Shown: one piece after another, positions 1 through 7,655 of the stretch
Numbering within the stretch: the stretch's first letter is position 1
Layout of the letters: the number at the start of each line of letters is the position of its first letter
From: Roseovarius albus
GTDB lineage: Bacteria; Pseudomonadota; Alphaproteobacteria; Rhodobacterales; Rhodobacteraceae
Direction: 5' to 3'
DNA length: 64,000 nt
Assembly (NCBI RefSeq): GCF_900172335.1
Contig: NZ_FWFX01000019.1
Coordinates: forward strand, 1-64,000
Program-made: the position numbers and the translations under genes
Notes under the pieces: model-generated
What the model was told of the DNA's origin: nothing
What the model saw: only the letters and a program-made list of their open reading frames with translations
Database searches by the model: none

Positions 1-41
1 ACCTGTTTGGCCAGATCAATGCCGATTGTTGTAACTTGCAT
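1..41 (-). CDS. IS110-family transposase, N-terminal 13 codons only
   Basis: Only the start of the gene lies in the window. It reads MQVTTIGIDLAKQ from an ATG at 41-39, preceded on the minus strand by a good ribosome site (AGGAAAGGAG) about 7 bases upstream. The GIDLAK stretch is the first conserved block of the DEDD catalytic domain of IS110-family transposases, where the Asp is a catalytic residue. These enzymes act as RNA-guided recombinases. The rest of the element extends to the left, so whether it is intact cannot be judged. The family call is from known protein starts; the IS110 versus IS1111 subgroup cannot be decided. Confidence 0.75.
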   Translation of the reverse strand, partial: MQVTTIGIDLAKQ

Positions 42-253
42 TGGGTAGCTCCTTTCCTAGCAGTGATAAACAACTGCAGTATGGCGCATTGCGACGCCGG
101 TTGGAGCAGGAGCTATCCACCCCATCGAGTTCGGCGGGCCGCATCGCAGCATGGCGATCCGTGGATGAACGGCAGCTATGGGCCGAATTCTCCAATATGC
201 AGATTTCAATGGCTTAAAGGTTCGAAGGTGTAGTTTCCAGCGCGGCACCCGTG
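42..253 (-). ncRNA. Non-coding leader of the IS110-type element; possible bridge RNA region
   Basis: No convincing gene lies between the transposase start and the lipoprotein stop at 254. In IS110-group elements the non-coding end upstream of the transposase encodes the bridge (seek) RNA that pairs with donor and target DNA. This stretch has the right position and length. I could not define the element end or fold a bridge RNA by eye, so this is a placement argument only. Confidence 0.3.
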
Positions 254-592
254 CTAACGCACTGGAACAGAGAATAATATGTACCCGTCTTTGCGACCTA
301 CCTCGTCAGCGCCAGTGTCGGTGACAAAAACACCTAGGTTCTCCATGTCTTCAGGGCAGCCGACTAAGTTGGCAGCGTCATCGAGGAACTGATTGGTGAA
401 CTCATTCTCACCGATCCGGCGGCACTGATCACCCTCTGCGCGGTAACCGCCCCCAAAAAATGGCAGGTCCGTATCCGAGACCGTTTGGTCGGACGTACAG
501 GCGGATATCGAGAGAGCGGTTAGGCTGAGGATAACAGTGCGCACGCGCAAACTCCTTTTGTCAAATTGCGACGAGTTTAGCATTTTATTCAT
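254..592 (-). CDS. Small lipoprotein, unknown function
   Basis: A 112-residue protein with a basic N-terminus, a hydrophobic stretch at about residues 19-31 (VILSLTALSISAC) and a lipobox I-S-A-C with Cys at residue 32. It is therefore expected to be exported and anchored as a lipoprotein. The mature part (about 80 residues) has two further cysteines and no family I recognise. It could start at Met4. It stands alone between the IS110 fragment and a repeated sequence, in an AT-richer accessory stretch. Confidence 0.6.
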   Translation of the reverse strand: MNKMLNSSQFDKRSLRVRTVILSLTALSISACTSDQTVSDTDLPFFGGGYRAEGDQCRRIGENEFTNQFLDDAANLVGCPEDMENLGVFVTDTGADEVGRKDGYILFSVPVR

Positions 593-680
593 CCTGTCAG
601 AACACCCTAATTGGACCCATAGGCGCGGACGTTAGACATGCTGTGCCATGCTCCGACGACTGCTTTGCGCAGGTAGCGAC

Positions 681-792
681 CTTTGCAAAGTTCCGCCGCC
701 ATCCCGACAACTTGGCATGAATACGCTGCACCGCGACGAGAAAACCGGCCATTGATGAACCGTGCAGCATTTTTTTGTGCCAGAGGTCGGCT
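681..792 (-). repeat. 112-bp dispersed repeat, copy A (inverted relative to copy B)
   Basis: Read on the minus strand, this segment matches 10305-10416 on the plus strand with 111 of 112 bases identical. The one difference is CATCAATGG here against CACCAATGG there. Inside it, GCTGCAC and GTGCAGC form inverted arms about 35 bases apart. Flanking similarity fades quickly on both sides, so the boundaries are sharp. It encodes no recognised protein. The DUF6998-like gene begins downstream, at 877. Confidence 0.85.
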
Positions 793-876
793 CAGCGGAC
801 GAAGCTGACATTGCAGATGGGCTATCAACATGAGAGCCTAGTAAATGCCCGACCCTACGAATACTCTGGAATTGAA

Positions 877-1581
877 ATGCCTCAAACCCTCTCCCAAACC
901 CAAATAATTCGCTCGCTTGGACAAGCCCTCGAATGGTTCGAAAAGGAAGTCGGATGGGGTGTTTCGCCAGGTGAACTTAACCATTTGACGGGCAGGATCG
1001 GCGAGCTTTACGCCGCGATGGTAACTCGTGGCCAAATGGCACTGGCAACAAACCAACGCGGCTATGATGTGGTATCCCTCCAAGGCGAATACATCTCTGT
1101 CAAAACCGTTACCAGTTCAAACCATGTTAAGTTTCGGGCAAGTACGTTTGACATTGTGCAACGTGTAATGATCCTCCGCCTTGTTGTAGAAGACGATACG
1201 GTATCTATTGAAGAAATTTTGGACTGTTCAGCTGATGACATTAGACGGAATGGTGCAAGCAGTGATGGTTCGTTTACCGTCTCAATTAGCGGTGCAACTT
1301 CGGAAAACGGTGCTGGTCAGGGCGTTTCCGAGCGCCTGCGCCTACCAATCGAAGACATACAACAGCTGAAGGAAACCGGCAGCGCAAGCTATGGGCCACA
1401 CCGGATTGTACAGTATGAGAACGGTACAATTTTGGTTGAAACTAATGGCATCGTTCAAGAAGTGGCAAAGCCAATCCTCAGAGAGGTTGCAAAAGCGACC
1501 GGAGTAGAAATTTCAAACGCCGCAGGCAACATGAAAAACACACGTTCTCTTGGTTCGGACATTATTAAAGCACTGTCTTAG
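877..1581 (+). CDS. DUF6998-like protein
   Basis: A 234-residue protein of unknown function. The N-terminal half carries the block W-G-V-S-P-G-E-L-N-H-L-T-G-R-I-G-E-L-Y-A followed by N-Q-R-G-Y-D-V-V and I-S-V-K-T-V-T, which I recall as the hallmark of the DUF6998 family. Its E...D...K order resembles nuclease-like folds, but that is inference. The C-terminal part repeats the family pattern Q-Y-E-N-G-T-I-L-V-E. The open frame begins at 775, but codons before 877 overlap the 112-bp repeat and look non-coding, so I chose Met at 877. It lies alone in an accessory, AT-richer stretch. Confidence 0.65.
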   Translation: MPQTLSQTQIIRSLGQALEWFEKEVGWGVSPGELNHLTGRIGELYAAMVTRGQMALATNQRGYDVVSLQGEYISVKTVTSSNHVKFRASTFDIVQRVMILRLVVEDDTVSIEEILDCSADDIRRNGASSDGSFTVSISGATSENGAGQGVSERLRLPIEDIQQLKETGSASYGPHRIVQYENGTILVETNGIVQEVAKPILREVAKATGVEISNAAGNMKNTRSLGSDIIKALS

Positions 1582-1787
1582 GTTTGATGAAGCGAATGGG
1601 GCAAATTGGGCTCAAACCGGTCATCTGATGAAAATTGTCAGGCAAATCTGTAATTTGTTGCCCGGAAGGTCGGCAATGCGGACAAAACTACCGTTCGTTT
1701 AGTTTTCACAAATGTCTGCTATCTAAATCTAGTTGTGGATCACATGGCGTCCCAACTTGCCAAAAATTGCCTACCGAAAAGTTTCGA
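1582..1787. other. Intergenic stretch with short Rhodobacteraceae-type repeat
   Basis: This gap separates two convergent genes. It contains GGGCTCAAACCGGTCAT at 1608-1624, which recurs with one mismatch at 8858-8874. I see no gene or clear terminator. Confidence 0.5.
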
Positions 1788-2954
1788 TCAAGATAAAATA
1801 CGCTCGACCACACGGCGTCCAAAGTCATGGGTGGGGCCTTCCCAATGTGGGCTGAGGCGGCCGCCATCATAGGCAGGGGATAAGCGGCCCTGTTGCAACA
1901 GCTCAAGCACGCCTAGGTCTTCGCGGTTCAGATCGTCCCACATTTTCATGGTCGCCTCACGCGCCTCTTTGAAGTCGTTTGACGTTGCCGCATCTCCTAT
2001 CAAAAAGACATGCAGTTCCTCGCGGGTTTTGTTGGGCGCAACGGGATAGCTGACCAAAACCGAAAATTGATCGGGAAACACTTCTGCCGCGAAATGTGGG
2101 AAACACAGGAACCAGAGGCCACGCTTGGCGTCGTCTTCAGGCAATCCCGGATAATGCGGCAGGCCCTCGCCACGCCCCTCGTCTAGCGCAGGAAAGACGT
2201 AATCATTATAAAAGACGTGGCGGTCCCATTCTCCCGACCAGCGCACATTCATTGGGGCGAATTTCAGTAATTTGGGGTGGATGGCAAAGACGTGATAGCC
2301 TTCCATGTAGTTTTCATAAACCAGTTTCCAATTCGCATTAACCTCGAATTCCAGCTTTCCTGCCCACCGAATAGCCGAGAAATCATAGTTTTCGGTTCTG
2401 TCGAGCATCGGCTTCAACCAATCCAGAAGAGGTTCAGCATCACCTGAGACATTGGAAAAAATGCAGCCGTTCCAAGTTTCAACCCGGACCTCAACCAGAT
2501 CCAGTTTGTCGCCGCCGCCATCCTCAAATTTGTCCATTACATTGGGCCCGTTGAAATGTGGGCGTGATCGCAACTTGCCCGTCAAAGCATAGCTCCAGGC
2601 ATGATAGGGGCAGGTCAGCGTTGATTTTTTGCATGGTCCCGTCACCAGTTTTGCCCCGCGGTGGCGGCACACATTGTGAAAACCGCGGATCACCCCATCC
2701 TGATCACGCAGGATGATCAGCGGTGCGCCACCGATCTCAATCGGCTTCATATCACCCGGCTCAGGCAACTCCGCCTCCGCTCCGGCAAAAACCCAAGCCC
2801 GTCGAAAACAGTGCTCTTGCTCAAGCGCCAGCCATTCGTCAGACCAATAGGCTGCATTGGGCAATCCACTGGCCTCCTCAATAGGGGCAAATGCCTGCGC
2901 CAGCCCCTCTTCACCGATAAGATCGACAATCTTTTTTCGAATATCTTGTGTCAT
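1788..2954 (-). CDS. Rieske-type non-heme iron oxygenase, alpha subunit
   Basis: A 388-residue ring-hydroxylating-type oxygenase. The Rieske [2Fe-2S] site is Cys96-x-His98 with Cys115-x2-His118. The mononuclear iron site is the block N-W-K-L-V-Y-E-N-Y-M-E-G-Y-H-x4-H at residues 208-226 (His221, His226). The layout and length match alpha subunits that demethylate or hydroxylate quaternary amines (glycine betaine, carnitine and stachydrine oxygenases) more than aromatic dioxygenases. No flavin or ferredoxin reductase partner lies nearby, so electrons must come from elsewhere. It is the last of three minus-strand genes and its ATG overlaps the preceding stop by 4 bases, implying one transcript. 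Substrate unknown; an N-methylated compound is inferred from the GcvT-flavoprotein neighbour. Confidence 0.85.
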   Translation of the reverse strand: MTQDIRKKIVDLIGEEGLAQAFAPIEEASGLPNAAYWSDEWLALEQEHCFRRAWVFAGAEAELPEPGDMKPIEIGGAPLIILRDQDGVIRGFHNVCRHRGAKLVTGPCKKSTLTCPYHAWSYALTGKLRSRPHFNGPNVMDKFEDGGGDKLDLVEVRVETWNGCIFSNVSGDAEPLLDWLKPMLDRTENYDFSAIRWAGKLEFEVNANWKLVYENYMEGYHVFAIHPKLLKFAPMNVRWSGEWDRHVFYNDYVFPALDEGRGEGLPHYPGLPEDDAKRGLWFLCFPHFAAEVFPDQFSVLVSYPVAPNKTREELHVFLIGDAATSNDFKEAREATMKMWDDLNREDLGVLELLQQGRLSPAYDGGRLSPHWEGPTHDFGRRVVERILS

Positions 2955-3733
2955 CCGGTCACCATCTCGGGACGCAGCCTGTGTGCATGAAGCACACCGA
3001 AATGCCCCATGAACTTCTCAAAATGCCCGGACAGACTGGGCGGCAAATTAGCGGGATCCACATGTTTGCGCGGAATTGGTTTCAGCCCGTCACTATCGCG
3101 CAGCGAAGCATGCCAGATCTCGTCATTGCCATCATACCACAACACATCATCGCGTGCGCCCGGCTCCCAACTTAACGCCTCGCGAATGAAAGGGATGCCA
3201 AGGGCCTCACAGTAAGTTCGGACCATGGTATCAGGGTCTTCCAGCAGGTCATCACTGTCCAAAACCGGCGGGGTATTACAGCCACGTTGGCACAGCTGAT
3301 CAAACAAGGCTTGCTGTGGCTCAAAACTGATTTCATTTGTCTCAAACCCCTCATCCATCCCGGCTTTTTGATAGGACCGATGCAGAGATGCCAAAACCTT
3401 GGCCGGATCGCGGATCAGAAAACTATGGGTGATCCTGTCCAGAAACGCATCATCCCACATGTGATCGGTGTGGTGTGGCATGTCCTTAACAAAAACTGGG
3501 CGTTTCTCGGCCGCTTCCTGTATGTCATTCCAGATTTTTTCGAATGTTGCCTCTGGGCGCAGCCTGTCCTGCGGCGCGGGTCGCGGTGCACGTGCCTCAG
3601 GCCCCTGATACCAGGCCATGCCAAAGGGTTCGTGGAAACAGGCCAGATCGCCACGTTGGCGCATCATCCATTCAAACGCGGTCGAGGTAGATCGCGGCGT
3701 CGCCCAGAGGAAATAAATCGGATATCCGCTCAT
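2951..3733 (-). CDS. Sulfotransferase-family protein
   Basis: A 260-residue protein beginning MSGYPIYFLWATPRSTSTAF. The T-P-R-S-T-S-T segment is a P-loop-like 5'-phosphosulfate binding motif of PAPS-dependent sulfotransferases, and the later F-L-I-R-D-P-A-K-V-L-A-S-L is the usual 3'-phosphate binding block. A longer reading frame starts at 3826, but Met at 3733 overlaps the upstream stop as ATGA, typical of coupled genes, so I chose it. It is the middle gene of the Rieske cluster. Why a sulfotransferase sits in a demethylation-type operon is unclear; it might add or handle a sulfate ester or act as a different nucleotide-binding enzyme. Confidence 0.75.
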   Translation of the reverse strand: MSGYPIYFLWATPRSTSTAFEWMMRQRGDLACFHEPFGMAWYQGPEARAPRPAPQDRLRPEATFEKIWNDIQEAAEKRPVFVKDMPHHTDHMWDDAFLDRITHSFLIRDPAKVLASLHRSYQKAGMDEGFETNEISFEPQQALFDQLCQRGCNTPPVLDSDDLLEDPDTMVRTYCEALGIPFIREALSWEPGARDDVLWYDGNDEIWHASLRDSDGLKPIPRKHVDPANLPPSLSGHFEKFMGHFGVLHAHRLRPEMVTG

Positions 3734-4560
3734 GTTTTGTCTCCCTGCAGGGTATTCAATATATGCGGCAGATCCCCTTGGGGTGCCACGCCAAGGGTGC
3801 GAAAGATATTCCAGTAGAGCGCGCAATCAGAGGCGATGATCGGTTTGCCTATGGCCTCTTCAATCTCGCGCAGAATGCTAACAGGGCGCAATGGCAGGCC
3901 ATCAGCCCGGCGAAAATTGGGCATGCCGATAATCACCAACGCATCAGCATCGGGCGCTTGTTTGGCCACATATTCGAACGACCGCATCGCAAAATCACCG
4001 GGGAAGATCCAGGTTGCCTCGTTCACCTCGTCCTGCGTCGCCATCAGCCCGTGATCAACGAAGTTTCCTGAATAGTGAATGTCGAATCCGCCGTCGGCCA
4101 GAAACCGCGTGGTGCCTTCGCGCCAATCGGGCCAGAAGTAGCCACCATTCACCGCGATGGACTTGGCGCCAATGCTATGCAACGCCTCGACCAGTGACAT
4201 GCCAGCCATGTGCAAAGGCACCTGATAGGTGTCTTCCATTCGGTCACAAAACCCACGGATGTCGGCGGGTGTTTTCCCCCCGGCATGAGACCAGTTTGTC
4301 CCAACCTGCCCTACAACATCAGCGCCTGCATTGGACATGCAGTGCACGACCTCCTCAAGCTTGTGAAAATTGTCCACACGTTGCGACAACTGATGCGCAT
4401 ACTCGCCCGCATGGATCAGCCGGCCATGCGCGCCCACTCCTTCGGGCGCAATCCTCAGAAAGTCATGCGGGGCGGCATCAAAATCATGCGGCGGCGCGGT
4501 GAATCCCACCTGATGGGGAATGATTTTCTTCGTCGGATCGTTCCAGCGCTCAGGTTTCAT
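3730..4560 (-). CDS. Asp/Glu racemase / arylmalonate decarboxylase-like protein
   Basis: A 276-residue protein with the two-lobed pattern of the Asp/Glu racemase superfamily, which includes maleate isomerase and arylmalonate decarboxylase. The first lobe has G-A-D-V-V-G-Q-V-G-T-N-W-S where racemases carry their first catalytic Cys. The second lobe has A-L-V-I-I-G-M-P-N-F where the second Cys is expected. Both canonical cysteines appear absent; the only late Cys is in A-S-D-C-A-L-Y-W. The chemistry may therefore differ from racemization. It is the first gene of the minus-strand operon, transcribed from the region shared with the XRE-cupin regulator. Confidence 0.6.
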   Translation of the reverse strand: MKPERWNDPTKKIIPHQVGFTAPPHDFDAAPHDFLRIAPEGVGAHGRLIHAGEYAHQLSQRVDNFHKLEEVVHCMSNAGADVVGQVGTNWSHAGGKTPADIRGFCDRMEDTYQVPLHMAGMSLVEALHSIGAKSIAVNGGYFWPDWREGTTRFLADGGFDIHYSGNFVDHGLMATQDEVNEATWIFPGDFAMRSFEYVAKQAPDADALVIIGMPNFRRADGLPLRPVSILREIEEAIGKPIIASDCALYWNIFRTLGVAPQGDLPHILNTLQGDKT

Positions 4561-4571
4561 CAGATCAACTC

Positions 4572-4611
4572 CTAAACAATTTTAGATTCTTTCTTGCCTT
4601 TTAGGAAAAAT
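4572..4611. promoter_or_regulatory. Candidate operator in the divergent promoter of the catabolic locus
   Basis: The 68-base gap between divergent genes carries the palindrome CTAAA-CAAT-TTTAG at 4572-4585 and a related TTTTAGGAAAAAT at 4599-4611. Such T/A-rich, TAGG-centred sites are what XRE-cupin regulators tend to use. Assignment to the adjacent regulator is inferred from position. Confidence 0.45.
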
Positions 4612-4628
4612 ATAGCCATCATTTTGTC

Positions 4629-5252
4629 ATGAACGTCAAGAAAAATGAATCTACAGCTCCTAATGATGCCCTGACCCAGTTAGGAGAAGACCTCCGTGGC
4701 CTACGCAAAGCGCAAGGGCTGACGCTTGAGGATCTGGCATCCGCCAGTGGTAAATCCGTGTCTTTCATATCGAAGATCGAACGCGGACATGCGCGACCGT
4801 CGGTTACAACACTGCAAGAGCTCGCTGGTGCATTGAGCGTCCCTGTGGGTTGGTTTTTTGAAACGGACGGCCCCGCCCCTGCGGATGAACGCCCCTTTGT
4901 GGTGCGCGCCAATCGGCGCCGCAAACTAAGCTACTCGGGCCTGAGTTCGACCGACTACATGGGCTTTCAGGACCACTTGCTATCTGCTGGCCTTGATGGG
5001 CATCTTGCCCTTGGCATCTCAACCTATCAGCCGGGTGGCAACTCGGGCGATGAACTCTACACCCACCACGGCGAAGAAGCCGGTCTTGTCCTCAAGGGAC
5101 AGATTGATCTCCACCTTGAGGACAAGGTGTTCCGACTGGAGACCGGCGACAGCTTTTCCTTCGCCGCCAGTCTGCCTCATCGCTATTCCAACCCCGGCGA
5201 CAGCGAGGCTCAGATCGTCTGGGCCAATACGCCGGTTAATCTGAGAAGGTAG
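4629..5252 (+). CDS. XRE-family transcriptional regulator with C-terminal cupin domain
   Basis: A 207-residue regulator. Residues 16-75 form a helix-turn-helix of the XRE type (L-R-G-L-R-K-A-Q-G-L-T-L-E-D-L-A then S-F-I-S-K-I-E-R-G). Residues 130-200 form a small cupin barrel (H-H-G-E-E-A-G-L-V-L-K-G then G-D-S-F-S-F). This architecture is shared by PuuR/SutR-type regulators, in which the cupin senses a small metabolite. It is divergent from the racemase-sulfotransferase-Rieske operon and 6 bases upstream of the flavoprotein gene, so it probably controls both arms. The ligand is not known. Confidence 0.88.
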   Translation: MNVKKNESTAPNDALTQLGEDLRGLRKAQGLTLEDLASASGKSVSFISKIERGHARPSVTTLQELAGALSVPVGWFFETDGPAPADERPFVVRANRRRKLSYSGLSSTDYMGFQDHLLSAGLDGHLALGISTYQPGGNSGDELYTHHGEEAGLVLKGQIDLHLEDKVFRLETGDSFSFAASLPHRYSNPGDSEAQIVWANTPVNLRR

Positions 5253-5258
5253 CCCATT

Positions 5259-7655
5259 ATGCAAAGCCATGCGCGTGTCGTCGTCATCGGGGGCGGCAAT
5301 ATGGGGGCTGGTGTGTTATATCATCTGGCGCACATGGGCTGGACGGATTGTGTTCTAATCGAAAAAGCAGAACTGACCAGCGGCGCAACATGGCATGCCG
5401 CCGGATTGGTCAGCCGTATGGTTGGCGGACAAGCACTTGGCGCCATCCATGATTATGGCGTCGATCTTTATAAACAGATTGAGGCCGAGACCGATGTCGG
5501 CGTGAGCTGGCACAATTGCGGCTCTCTTCGGGTCGCAACCAGCCCAGAGCATATGGACTGGATCAATCACATCCGCGACGCGGTGCTGGCCCGCGGGCAA
5601 GAGGCCCATATCATCGATGCCGCAGAAGTGGCGCGTCTCAACCCGCTCTATGATGTCAAAGCTGCAGGCGTACTGGGGGCGATCTACACTCCCGATGATG
5701 GCCATGTGGATCCGTCTGGCACCTGTCAGGCCATGGCCAACGGCGCACGCCAATTGGGTGCGAAAGTGATCCGCAATTGTCGCGTGACCGAAACCCGGCA
5801 GTTACCATCGGGCGAATGGGAAGTTGTGACCGATCAAGGCACAATCACCGCGGAACATGTGGTCAACGCGGGCGGATATCATGCCCGTCAGGTTGGTGCC
5901 TTGGCCGGGCTGGACCTCCCGATCACCACAATGCAACACCATTATGTCGTGACCGATGCCGTTCCCGAATTCGCAGACATGGGCCACGAAATCCCGGTCA
6001 CACGCGATGACTATTTCTGCGGCTATATTCGCCGCGAACAGGGATCAGCCCTTATTGGTCTTTACGACAAACAAGACCCACAGGCCGTCTGGCTGGATGG
6101 CTGCCCTTGGGACAGTGAGAACGAGCTGTTTGAGCCCAATTGGGACGGCATCACGCCGTGGTTGGAAAACTGTTTTGAACGCATGCCCGCGCTGATGAAC
6201 CGTGGGATCAAACGGGTGGTGAATGGCGGCATCACCTATACCCCGGATGGCGCGATGATGCTGGGCCCGGCGCCGGGCTTACGCAACTACTGGCTGGCCT
6301 GCGGGGCCACGGTCGGGATCGCTTGGGGCCCCGGTTCGGGCCGTGCGCTGGCGCAGTGGATGATTGATGGCTCTGCCGATATATCAACCCGCGCCTTTGA
6401 TCCGCGCCGGTTTGGTGTCTGGGCTGATGAAGATTACGCCAAAGCCCGCGCGACCGAGGATTACACACTGCGTCAGGCGATGCCCTATCCGCAACACCAA
6501 CGCGACACGTGCCGGGGGATCAAGAAATCTGGCGCGCATGACCATACCACAACCCTCGGGGCAACGTTTGAGGAGGCAGGCGGATGGGAACGCCCGCGCC
6601 TTTATGCCCCCGAGCCACTGGGTTGGCGGCGCACCAGCGCCTTTGATCAGGTGGCGGCAGAATGCAAAGCGGTGCGCCAGCACGTTGGTCTTGCAGATCT
6701 CTCTGCCTTTGCCAAGTTCCGCATCACCGGTTCGGGTGCCAAGGATTGGCTGAACGCGATTTGCGCCAACCGGATACCCCGGGTCGGACGCACCTGTTTG
6801 ACGCTGCTTTTGAACCGCAAAGGCACGATAGAGGGCGAAGCCACGATTGCCCGCACCGGCCCGAACAGCTTCTATTTCGTGACCGGTGCCCCGTCTGAAC
6901 GCCGTGTCTGGGATTGGTTGACGCTGCATTGCAACGTACCGATGGCGGATGTGACACTGATCAATGAAACCAATGATATTGGCATTCTCGGACTTGCGGG
7001 ACCACAGGCCCGTAAGGTGCTGGAAGCCTGCACAACAGATGACGTTTCAAATGATGAGCTTCGGTGGATGGCTTGTCGGCACCTGACCATCGCGGGCGTT
7101 CCGATACTGGCCTTGCGACTCAGTTTTTCCGGTGAACTGGCCTATGAACTACATGCCCCCAATAATCAGCTTGGCACGCTTTGGGATATCTTGTGGAACG
7201 CGGGTCAAAGCCAAGGCATCGCACCGTTCGGAACCAAGGCGCTCGACAGCCTCCGCCTTGAGAAATTCTATCGTGGTGGGCACGAACTGGCCAACGATGC
7301 CAGTCACAAGGATGTGGCACAGGAGCGGTTTGCGCTGCTAGACAAAGACTTTATCGGCAAGGACGCGATGCTGGCCAGAGAGCCCCACAGCAAAATTGCC
7401 CTACTTGCTCTTGAAGGCGAAGACACCGACGCCCTAATGGGGGAAGCCGTGTTCAAGGATGGAACGCGTGTTGGTTCTGTGACCTCTGCGGCCTACGGTT
7501 ATTCGGTCGGGCACTCCCTCGCCATCGCGTTTTTGGCCGATGAGGCGCGCAGTGCAGGTACAAAGCTCCAGATTTCCATCCTTGGCAAGCAGATCACTGC
7601 AACCGTTCTACCTGATGCACCATGGGATCCGGGCAATGAAAGGCTCAGAACATGA
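5259..7655 (+). CDS. FAD-dependent demethylase with GcvT domain (dimethylglycine dehydrogenase-like)
   Basis: A 798-residue two-part enzyme. The N-terminal half is a DAO-type flavoprotein with the dinucleotide motif V-V-I-G-G-G-N-M-G-A-G (residues 8-18) and S-G-A-T-W-H-A-A-G, whose His46 matches the covalent FAD-linking His of dimethylglycine and sarcosine dehydrogenases. The C-terminal half is a GcvT/aminomethyltransferase fold (F-S-G-E-L-A-Y-E-L-H-A, K-A-L-D-S-L-R-L-E-K) expected to bind tetrahydrofolate and take the released one-carbon unit. It likely oxidatively demethylates a tertiary or secondary amine, perhaps the product of the neighbouring Rieske oxygenase. Its stop overlaps the next start by 4 bases. 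Substrate not identifiable; compare the paralogue at 20677. Confidence 0.88.
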   Translation: MQSHARVVVIGGGNMGAGVLYHLAHMGWTDCVLIEKAELTSGATWHAAGLVSRMVGGQALGAIHDYGVDLYKQIEAETDVGVSWHNCGSLRVATSPEHMDWINHIRDAVLARGQEAHIIDAAEVARLNPLYDVKAAGVLGAIYTPDDGHVDPSGTCQAMANGARQLGAKVIRNCRVTETRQLPSGEWEVVTDQGTITAEHVVNAGGYHARQVGALAGLDLPITTMQHHYVVTDAVPEFADMGHEIPVTRDDYFCGYIRREQGSALIGLYDKQDPQAVWLDGCPWDSENELFEPNWDGITPWLENCFERMPALMNRGIKRVVNGGITYTPDGAMMLGPAPGLRNYWLACGATVGIAWGPGSGRALAQWMIDGSADISTRAFDPRRFGVWADEDYAKARATEDYTLRQAMPYPQHQRDTCRGIKKSGAHDHTTTLGATFEEAGGWERPRLYAPEPLGWRRTSAFDQVAAECKAVRQHVGLADLSAFAKFRITGSGAKDWLNAICANRIPRVGRTCLTLLLNRKGTIEGEATIARTGPNSFYFVTGAPSERRVWDWLTLHCNVPMADVTLINETNDIGILGLAGPQARKVLEACTTDDVSNDELRWMACRHLTIAGVPILALRLSFSGELAYELHAPNNQLGTLWDILWNAGQSQGIAPFGTKALDSLRLEKFYRGGHELANDASHKDVAQERFALLDKDFIGKDAMLAREPHSKIALLALEGEDTDALMGEAVFKDGTRVGSVTSAAYGYSVGHSLAIAFLADEARSAGTKLQISILGKQITATVLPDAPWDPGNERLRT

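Noticed and set aside
607..831. Minus-strand reading frame through repeat copy A, similar to one at 10230-10595
   Set aside because: The similarity is explained by the 112-bp repeat at DNA level; flanking codons differ and no ribosome site or domain supports a gene.
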